From Marinimicrobium sp. C6131 (GTDB taxonomy: Bacteria; Pseudomonadota; Gammaproteobacteria; Pseudomonadales; Cellvibrionaceae), in contig NZ_CP110629.1 in NCBI RefSeq assembly GCF_026153455.1, forward strand, positions 1,860,001-1,924,000: a DNA stretch of 64,000 nucleotides. Direction: 5' to 3'. The first letter of the stretch is position 1; every line of letters starts with the position of its first letter. Position numbers and translations under genes: made by a program. The notes beneath the pieces were generated by a model. The model saw only the letters and a program-made list of their open reading frames with translations, was not told where the DNA came from and searched no databases. Below are positions 26,087 to 32,175 of the stretch, piece after piece.

Positions 26087-28268
26087 GTTCTACGTCAGCA
26101 ATTTGGCCAGGCCCGTGACACACCGAACAGGTCTCGGTCACTGAGGCATCCAGTACCTCCTGGGTCTGATCGAACACACCACCGTTGAGTATCATATGCG
26201 TCTGCGCCAGATCATTCGTGTGGCAGGAGCCACAAGCGGCACTCGCCTCCGATACTTTCAGATGCACAGAGGGGTCTGCGGGATTCCCCTCGGTCAGCAG
26301 AGTGGTGCCCAGTACGTTGGCCGGTAGTGGTAACTGATAACCATCGTCCGTGTGGCAGGCCAGGCAATCGTCCGCGCCGCGTGGATAGCGCAGCTCGCTG
26401 AAGTCGTGGGCGTTATTGCCAAAGCCATAAGCCACATAGGGCTCATCCCGAACCTCAGAACCGTGAATGGCGTGAATCATATACTTGAAGTGCACCGACT
26501 GCTCGGGCAAGCCATCCAGCATGGAAATACCTTCCACCACGGTATCCCCGCCCCGTCGGGCCAGGTCTGTGGTGTTGGGATTGTGGCAGATCGCACAGAG
26601 CTGCACTTCATCGGTTCGCTGATTGCCATGAAAGGCCAGGGCGTCGTTACGGCTATGGCAGGCCTGGCACTTTTGGGTTTCCACCACCTGACGGCGCGGA
26701 ACCGGTTCGGCGTCGGTAATGGCAAAGTATTTCACCGCCCCGGTAATCGGAATCTGGAAGCCCTCGTCCGGATCAACAGCCCGACCTTCCATACCGACCA
26801 CCCCGGAACCCACCGCATCACCGGGCAGAGTGCCGGGCGCTGAAATGGTAAAGGTGCCGTCGTTATTGTCCGTCGCATTCTGGTGCACATTGGTCACCGA
26901 CAACCCCGCCGATGGGCCATGCACATAGTCCCGGGTATCCCAACCGATACGGATCGCCAGACTCGCCCCCGGACCAAACAGAGGATCTTCCAGAATATCG
27001 TAGGGCGCGTCATCATTGGTAGGGTCTGTGACCGAGAACGTCACGGTCGGGGTTTCATTCTGCCCGGTGGCAATCACCTCCAGCAGGTTGAAGTGAAACC
27101 GCTGCGCCGCCACCTGTCCCGGTATGGTGTGGCTGGCCAGCACATCCCCCGCAAACCCGCCCGGCTTATGGCAGATTGTGCACTCGCTGTTGTTTGTGGC
27201 CGGGTGGCCCGCGCCCGCCACAAAATCAATATCGTCATGGCAGGAACCGCAGGCTTCCATACTCGGTTTCTCGACAATATTGATTGCCTGCGGCGTGGCG
27301 TCATCGTCCGGATCATGACAGGTCAGGCAGTTGCGCGGGTCCTGGGGATGCACCACATCAGAAAAATTGTTTGTTGAGTTCCGAAACCCCCAGAGAATGT
27401 AGTCTTCACCACTCTGCACACTCGGCAGCCGCTCCCCCATATGGATCTTATGAATCATCTCGCGAAAATCCAGGGAGTGGCCACTCTGGGCATCAACGCT
27501 TCCCGGGTTGTGGCAGGTCACGCAGTAATCGACATAGACCCGACCGCCACCGTGCAGTGCCAGGTCATTCCCGTGACAGCTGCTGCAGGATTCCTGGGCA
27601 ACGATTTTTCGATGATCAATAGCCTGTTCCGGGGTCAGACCGGTCGAGGGCTGGAAGGTATACACCGCATTGGCTGCGGGCAGGGATTCACCCCGAAAAC
27701 TACCGCCCACCTGCAGGCCCACCCGGTGGGTCAGTTCTGGCTCATAATCCACTGCCAGCGGCGCGCTTACCGCACTCAGATCGGTATCAAACGTATAGCG
27801 GTAGCTGCCATCACCATTACTGACCAAAACACCCGCGCTGCTACTTTCGGTGGTGGCCTGAATGACTGTCTCGGTGCCGGGCCAGGGACCGGCCCCCGGC
27901 GCTTCCTCGCGGTTAATGTAACTTTGCCAGGCACTGCTGTTGCCCTCTGTGCCGGGTACCAGTTTGGCCAACGTGAAGCTGAGCTGCTCCAGATAGGAGA
28001 AAGGATACCCGTCCTGGTCCACTACCAGAAAGTCGACCACGACCGAGTCCTCAATACTGACCTCGGTAATCTCGACCTGCAGGGCCGTGGGGACGGGACC
28101 GGCGCCACCACCGGGCGGCCCGGGTTCGCCCGGAGGCCCGGATGGCCCGGGAGGACCGGCCGTCCCCACAGGGCCGGAATCTCCGTCACACCCGATCAAA
28201 CCAATCAGCAACAAAGCGCCAACCATTACACTCCAAAAGCGGGCGCACCGAGACGGGTCCGAACTCAT
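26067..28268 (-). CDS. mtrC: OmcA/MtrC-family decaheme surface lipoprotein cytochrome
   Basis: Outer-surface decaheme cytochrome of 733 residues, the terminal reductase of the conduit. The ATG at 28268 is chosen because GGGGGAAGG precedes it and it begins a lipoprotein signal with lipobox LIGC (Cys27); the frame extends 23 codons further upstream. A collagen-like Gly-Pro-rich linker follows (about residues 29-58). Ten heme motifs are present: CSSCH, CVTCH, CLTCH, CGSCH, CTICH, CQACH, CAICH, CLACH, CGSCH and CSVCH, in two groups of five separated by beta-rich domains, as in MtrC/OmcA. First gene of the mtrC-mtrA-mtrB run. An FNR/ANR-like box lies 117 bases upstream. Known members reduce Fe(III), Mn(IV), flavins or humics; the natural acceptor here is unknown. 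Confidence 0.93.
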   Translation of the reverse strand: MSSDPSRCARFWSVMVGALLLIGLIGCDGDSGPVGTAGPPGPSGPPGEPGPPGGGAGPVPTALQVEITEVSIEDSVVVDFLVVDQDGYPFSYLEQLSFTLAKLVPGTEGNSSAWQSYINREEAPGAGPWPGTETVIQATTESSSAGVLVSNGDGSYRYTFDTDLSAVSAPLAVDYEPELTHRVGLQVGGSFRGESLPAANAVYTFQPSTGLTPEQAIDHRKIVAQESCSSCHGNDLALHGGGRVYVDYCVTCHNPGSVDAQSGHSLDFREMIHKIHMGERLPSVQSGEDYILWGFRNSTNNFSDVVHPQDPRNCLTCHDPDDDATPQAINIVEKPSMEACGSCHDDIDFVAGAGHPATNNSECTICHKPGGFAGDVLASHTIPGQVAAQRFHFNLLEVIATGQNETPTVTFSVTDPTNDDAPYDILEDPLFGPGASLAIRIGWDTRDYVHGPSAGLSVTNVHQNATDNNDGTFTISAPGTLPGDAVGSGVVGMEGRAVDPDEGFQIPITGAVKYFAITDAEPVPRRQVVETQKCQACHSRNDALAFHGNQRTDEVQLCAICHNPNTTDLARRGGDTVVEGISMLDGLPEQSVHFKYMIHAIHGSEVRDEPYVAYGFGNNAHDFSELRYPRGADDCLACHTDDGYQLPLPANVLGTTLLTEGNPADPSVHLKVSEASAACGSCHTNDLAQTHMILNGGVFDQTQEVLDASVTETCSVCHGPGQIADVERVHGLR

Positions 28269-28384
28269 GATCCTTCCCCCTGTGTTGATCCCAATGGAAC
28301 CCTGGTAAAACTCGATAACAGACTGACCAGCGCTCACTGAAACGGCGTATCCCTACACAATGTACCCTCTGTCCGCGCGGTTTA

Positions 28385-28398
28385 TTGACGCAGATCAA
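28385..28398. promoter_or_regulatory. FNR/ANR-like box between the mtrC-like and cytochrome genes
   Basis: TTGACGCAGATCAA matches the FNR/ANR consensus TTGAT-N4-ATCAA in nine of ten defined positions. It lies in the divergent promoter region, 117 bases from the mtrC start and 137 bases from the diheme cytochrome start, so one site could switch both arms under low oxygen. Confidence 0.65.
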
Positions 28399-28534
28399 GC
28401 CATAAACCGATTCCATCAAAAACGACGGGAAATTCCGACGACGCTGCCCGGTATGTGTTATTCGTTATAGAACATTTCCAGCGATCCCGTGCTGTCCCTG
28501 GTTCGGTTAAAGGCTTCATTACTGGGAGGTCATC

Positions 28535-29173
28535 ATGCGCAACGCCTGTGCCGCCGTACGCGGGTCAACCCGCTTTTTATCCTGGCTGCTTCCCGCCGCT
28601 GCGCTCGCGGGTGCAGTATCCGTTACCGCCGAGGTGCCTTCCAACGTTCAGGTCTGCGTCGGCTGTCATGGTGAGAATGGTATAAGCCAGAACAGTGATA
28701 TACCCATAATCGCTGGTGCTTCCGCGTTCTTTCTGGAAAACCAACTGTTTCTGTTTCGTGATGAAGGGCGCCCCTGTGCGAGTGAGCTGTTCGCTCAGCA
28801 GGAAGAACCTCAGGCACCTGACCACTGCGCTCTGGCGGCGGACTGGTCCGATGATGACATCACAGAGCTCGCCGGTTACTTCGCCGAACGCCCCCACCAG
28901 AGCGCCGAACAATCGGTCGATGGGGCATTGGCAGAAACCGGCAAAGCCATCCACGAACGCCATTGCGATCGCTGCCACGCCGAGGGCGGCAGCCTGGCGC
29001 TGGATGACGCCGGCATACTGGCCGGCCAATGGCGGCCCTATCTGATTCGCACACTGGAAAGCTTTCGCGCGGGGAAACGCTGGCAGGAAGAAAAAATGGC
29101 CGACGCAACGACCAACCTTTCGGATGACGACATCAAAGCACTGGCCGAGTACTACGTCAGTGTGGGCCAATAG
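28535..29173 (+). CDS. Diheme c-type cytochrome (cytochrome c4-like)
   Basis: Periplasmic electron carrier of 212 residues with a signal peptide (about 1-32) and two cytochrome c domains. Heme sites are CVGCH (41-45) and CDRCH (144-148). The two-domain layout, with QNSDIPIIAGASAFFLENQLFLFR after the first heme and GILAGQWRPYLIRTLESFRAG after the second, is that of cytochrome c4. A GGGAGG ribosome binding site precedes the ATG. It is divergent from mtrC and lies 14 bases before the NapC-type gene, so the pair forms the inner half of the electron path. A shuttle role between the quinol dehydrogenase and the MtrA-like protein is inferred. Confidence 0.88.
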   Translation: MRNACAAVRGSTRFLSWLLPAAALAGAVSVTAEVPSNVQVCVGCHGENGISQNSDIPIIAGASAFFLENQLFLFRDEGRPCASELFAQQEEPQAPDHCALAADWSDDDITELAGYFAERPHQSAEQSVDGALAETGKAIHERHCDRCHAEGGSLALDDAGILAGQWRPYLIRTLESFRAGKRWQEEKMADATTNLSDDDIKALAEYYVSVGQ

Positions 29174-29187
29174 CGGGGAGTCACACC

Positions 29188-29793
29188 ATGAGCGAGAACG
29201 ACGAGCCGCCACCCGAGCAAAGCAAACGCCAACGGTTTGGTCGCTGGCTGTGGGCGCGCCCCCGACGCTGGTTTCTGTTCGGAATTCCCGCCGGAGGATT
29301 TCTGGCGTTTGTGATCGGCATCGGTTTCTGGATCAGTTTTGACACCACGGTCAAAGCCACCAACACCCTGGAGTTCTGTACCTCCTGCCACAGCATGCAA
29401 CAGTTCGTGTTCACGGAGTACCAGAACAGCAGCCATTACAATAACCGCAGCGGGGTAAGGGTCATCTGTTCCGATTGCCATGTGCCCGAAGCCTTCTTCC
29501 CCAAGATGGCCGCCAAAATGAAAGCGACCGTGGTCGAGCTACCCTCGCACTTTATGGGTCGCATTGACACCGAAGAGGAGTTCAACGCGCACAAACCCGC
29601 CATGGCCGAACGCGTTTGGGCACGCATGCGGGCAACGGATTCACGGGAATGCCGTAGCTGCCACAGCTACGATGCCATGGCCGAGACCTTACAGAACCGA
29701 CAGGCGGTACGTCGTCACTCGTTAGAGTATCGAGAAGCCACCGGCCGCACCTGCATCGATTGCCATCAGGGAATTGCCCACAGCCTGCCGTAA
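29188..29793 (+). CDS. NapC/NirT-family tetraheme quinol dehydrogenase (CymA-like)
   Basis: Membrane-anchored tetraheme cytochrome of 201 residues that oxidises quinol and feeds periplasmic acceptors. A cytoplasmic basic N-terminus precedes one membrane helix (about 28-50). Four heme motifs follow: CTSCH (64-68), CSDCH (94-98), CRSCH (155-159) and CIDCH (189-193). The spacing, the SSHYNNRSGVRVICSDCHVP stretch and the ending IDCHQGIAHSLP are typical of NapC/CymA. It lies 14 bases after the cytochrome c4-like gene and opposite the mtr genes, so it most likely plays the CymA role. Its TAA shares bases with a large hairpin that separates it from purU. Confidence 0.93.
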   Translation: MSENDEPPPEQSKRQRFGRWLWARPRRWFLFGIPAGGFLAFVIGIGFWISFDTTVKATNTLEFCTSCHSMQQFVFTEYQNSSHYNNRSGVRVICSDCHVPEAFFPKMAAKMKATVVELPSHFMGRIDTEEEFNAHKPAMAERVWARMRATDSRECRSCHSYDAMAETLQNRQAVRRHSLEYREATGRTCIDCHQGIAHSLP

Positions 29794-29856
29794 AAATCAA
29801 AGGGGTCAGAGTCGTTTGGTCCTTTGGATCAAACGACTCTGACCCCTTTGATTTTT
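29792..29856. repeat. Long hairpin element between napC-type gene and purU (REP/MITE-like)
   Basis: A 31-bp stem with a single G-T pair and a 3-base loop. The arms start and end with AAAAATCAAAGGGGTCAGAG and its complement. It fits exactly between the two convergent genes, and its outer bases form part of both TAA stop codons. The A/T ends make it a possible two-way terminator. The GGGGTCAGAGTCGTTTG core is of a kind that recurs between genes in gammaproteobacteria, so it may also be a dispersed REP-like element. Confidence 0.8.
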
Positions 29857-30715
29857 AGCGGGCAAACACCACCGTCTTGCTGCCGTTGAGCAACACCCGG
29901 TGCTCGGCATGCCAGCGCACCGCGCGGTTGAGCACCACCGCTTCGATGTCCCGGCCGATTTCCGCCATTTCCTCGGGCAGGTTCACATGGGAGACGCGCT
30001 CGACGGACTGCTCGATGATCGGGCCTTCATCCAGGTCGGCGGTCACAAAATGGGCAGTGGCGCCGATCAGCTTGACGCCGCGCTCGTAGGCCTGGTGGTA
30101 AGGCTTGGCGCCCTTGAAGCCGGGCAGGAAGGAGTGGTGAATATTGATGGCCTTGCCGTTGAGTTTGCGGCACAGGTCATCGGAGAGAATCTGCATGTAG
30201 CGGGCCAGCACCAGGCACTCGACCTCATGCTCCTCGATCAGGGACCAGATCTGCGCTTCCTGCTCGGCCTTGGTATCGGGGGTGACCGGCAAGTAGTGAA
30301 ACGGCAGCTCGTACCACTCGGTCAGGTCCCGCATCACTTCATGGTTGGACACCACCCCGACGATATCGATGGGCAGGGAGCCGTTCTTCCAGTTGTTGAG
30401 CAGGCTGTTCAGACAGTGGCCCCACTGGGACACCGCGATCAGCACCTTGGGCTTGCAGTCCACATCGTAAATCGCCCAGTCCATGCCGTACTTATCGCCC
30501 ACCGGCTGGAACAGCTCGCGGATTGCGGGCAGTTCATAACCCTGGGGGCATTCGAACACCGTGCGCATAAAGAAGCGCCGCTGGGTCACATCCTCAAACT
30601 GGGAGGACTCGCGGATATTGAAGCCGCGCTGGGCGAACAGACTGGCGACCGCCGCCACAAGGCCCTGGGCGTCCTGACAACTGAAGGTAAGTACTATTTC
30701 CCGCACACCGGCCAT
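29855..30715 (-). CDS. purU: Formyltetrahydrofolate deformylase
   Basis: Hydrolyses 10-formyltetrahydrofolate to formate and tetrahydrofolate, balancing one-carbon pools and supplying formate for purine synthesis. The 286-residue protein has an N-terminal ACT domain (about 7-85, LTFSCQDAQGLVAAVASLFAQRGFNI). This is followed by the formyltransferase-type domain with GVVSNHEVMRDL, ARYMQILSDDL, the NIHHSFLPGFKGAKPY motif containing the catalytic His, and GATAHFVTADLDEGPIIEQ with the catalytic Asp. Length and motifs match PurU. Monocistronic; its stop falls in the hairpin at 29792-29856. Confidence 0.96.
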   Translation of the reverse strand: MAGVREIVLTFSCQDAQGLVAAVASLFAQRGFNIRESSQFEDVTQRRFFMRTVFECPQGYELPAIRELFQPVGDKYGMDWAIYDVDCKPKVLIAVSQWGHCLNSLLNNWKNGSLPIDIVGVVSNHEVMRDLTEWYELPFHYLPVTPDTKAEQEAQIWSLIEEHEVECLVLARYMQILSDDLCRKLNGKAINIHHSFLPGFKGAKPYHQAYERGVKLIGATAHFVTADLDEGPIIEQSVERVSHVNLPEEMAEIGRDIEAVVLNRAVRWHAEHRVLLNGSKTVVFAR

Positions 30716-30799
30716 GGACCAATTCCTGATATCGAATAGAGTGAATACTAAGTGAAAGGCTGCAAGACTACTGGATTGCGGACAAGGGGCTCAAGTGCT

Positions 30800-31717
30800 T
30801 TATGGCACGACCGGCGTGGTCCCGGCCAGGGGCAGCACAAACACCAGCACAATCGGCAGCACCACAAACGCCAACAGCGTGGACATCAGCACCATCGCGG
30901 CCACCTCCTGGGGTGCCCGGTCATAGCGCAGAGCCAACAAGTAGTTGAAGATGGCAACGGGCATGGCCCCCTGGAGCACCGCTACCCCGAGTGCCTCCCC
31001 TTCCAGACCGATCAGCCGCGCCACAACGTAGGCGAGCGCCAGGCCGCCCAACACCCGCAAGGTACTGAAGGCCAGACTGAGCCGCCAGGCCGCCAGCTTC
31101 AGGCGCGCCAGGGAAACCCCCAGCGTCAGGATCATCAGCGGAATGGCAAAGCCTCCCATCAGGTCCACGGTATTGGTCAGCCAGCGGGGCAGCTCGGTGT
31201 CGGTCAACAGCAACGCCACCGCCAGCACCATGGCGTAGAGCACCGGCTGGCGCGCCAGCGCCTTGAGCCGAGCGCCCAACCCCTCGGCGCGGGACACCAT
31301 CATGATGCCCACCGTGAAGGTGCTGAGGGTCATCACCATAAACGCGGCCAGGGCCAGCGCCAGTCCGGTGTCCCCGAAGGCAAACAGACACAGCGGCAGG
31401 CCCAGGTTGCCGTTGTTGGGGAACATCAGCGAGGGAATGTAGTGCACCGGCGGCAACTTCAACCAGCGGGTCAGGACGTAGCCGATGATGCCCATGCTCA
31501 GAATCACCAGCGCCGCCGACAGGGCCACCCCGCCCATGATATTGGGCTCCACCTCCACCCGCGCCATCACCGAGACGATCAGGCAGGGGGTGGCGATATT
31601 CATCACCGCCCGGGAGACAAATTCGGAAGGGTAGTCGGCACCGGAGCGCACCCAGCCGTAGCCGATGGCGGTTCCGATAAACAGCGGGGCCATAATGGCC
31701 GCTAATTCCGCGAACAT
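30800..31717 (-). CDS. AEC (auxin efflux carrier) family transporter
   Basis: Inner-membrane secondary transporter of 305 residues with about ten hydrophobic segments in two five-helix halves. The first half holds the conserved NIATPCLIVSVMARVE stretch and the PSLMFPNNGNLGLPLCLFAFG crossover region. The second half holds GGFAIPLMILTLGVSLA and LQGAMPVAIFNYLLALRYD. Family members export or import small organic acids such as malate or malonate. No linked catabolic gene indicates the substrate. Transcribed divergently from nrdA. Confidence 0.88.
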   Translation of the reverse strand: MFAELAAIMAPLFIGTAIGYGWVRSGADYPSEFVSRAVMNIATPCLIVSVMARVEVEPNIMGGVALSAALVILSMGIIGYVLTRWLKLPPVHYIPSLMFPNNGNLGLPLCLFAFGDTGLALALAAFMVMTLSTFTVGIMMVSRAEGLGARLKALARQPVLYAMVLAVALLLTDTELPRWLTNTVDLMGGFAIPLMILTLGVSLARLKLAAWRLSLAFSTLRVLGGLALAYVVARLIGLEGEALGVAVLQGAMPVAIFNYLLALRYDRAPQEVAAMVLMSTLLAFVVLPIVLVFVLPLAGTTPVVP

Positions 31718-31940
31718 GTCGCTCCTAATGTCGCGTTACGTAAGAAAGTTCAGCCCCCATTGTACCGGAATGCGGGCGACGCACTAGCGCGAAAGGCTTC
31801 TATGTTATTTTTGGCGATAACAGCCAAAAAGGGTAGAATAAAAAAATCTATTCAGCCCGTACTGGCCAACTTTACACCACTTTCAGGGTACCCCTCCCTG
31901 AGAACACGGCCCGCGGGATAGTGGTCACTGACCTGACGAT

Positions 31941-31960
31941 TTACGCACATTTTATCCACA
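31941..31960 (+). promoter_or_regulatory. Pair of DnaA boxes upstream of nrdA
   Basis: TTATCCACA at 31952-31960 is a perfect DnaA box (TTATNCACA). TTACGCACA at 31941-31949 has one mismatch; the two are 11 bp apart in the same orientation. DnaA is known to regulate nrdAB in E. coli, so a link between replication initiation and nucleotide supply is likely here too. Confidence 0.7.
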
Positions 31961-31999
31961 GGCCATCCCCGTTCTTGTCCGCTTGCATTCCCGCCCAAA

Positions 32000-32046
32000 G
32001 CGCATTATCTTGTAGCGCATTCACCCGGCACCCCTATATATAGGGT
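32000..32046. promoter_or_regulatory. Tandem NrdR boxes upstream of nrdA
   Basis: The downstream box (32031-32046) has the perfect palindrome CCCTATATATAGGG and fits the NrdR consensus at about 13 of 16 positions. The upstream box (32000-32015, core CATTATCTTG) fits at about 10 of 16. Their centres are 31 bp apart, the usual three-turn spacing of NrdR site pairs. They lie about 130 bases before the nrdA ATG. Confidence 0.75.
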
Positions 32047-32175
32047 TTTTGAAGGCCCCGCTCCATTGCTTCACGCTGTGCGTGGTGCCGGGCTATTCAG
32101 ATTCACAAAACACCTGTCACCTGCCCAGGGTGACCGCTTAAAGCCACGGAATTCAGATCGCTCGCGGAGACGTCC

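Larger units (their letters stand above)
31718..32175. other. 458-base intergenic control region upstream of nrdA
   Basis: Divergent region between the AEC transporter gene and nrdA. No gene was found in it. It contains two adjacent DnaA boxes and two NrdR boxes (listed separately). The part near 31800-31850 is AT-rich (TTATTTTTGGCGATAACAGCC and an A-run) and may carry promoter elements, but no single promoter could be picked. Confidence 0.7.
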
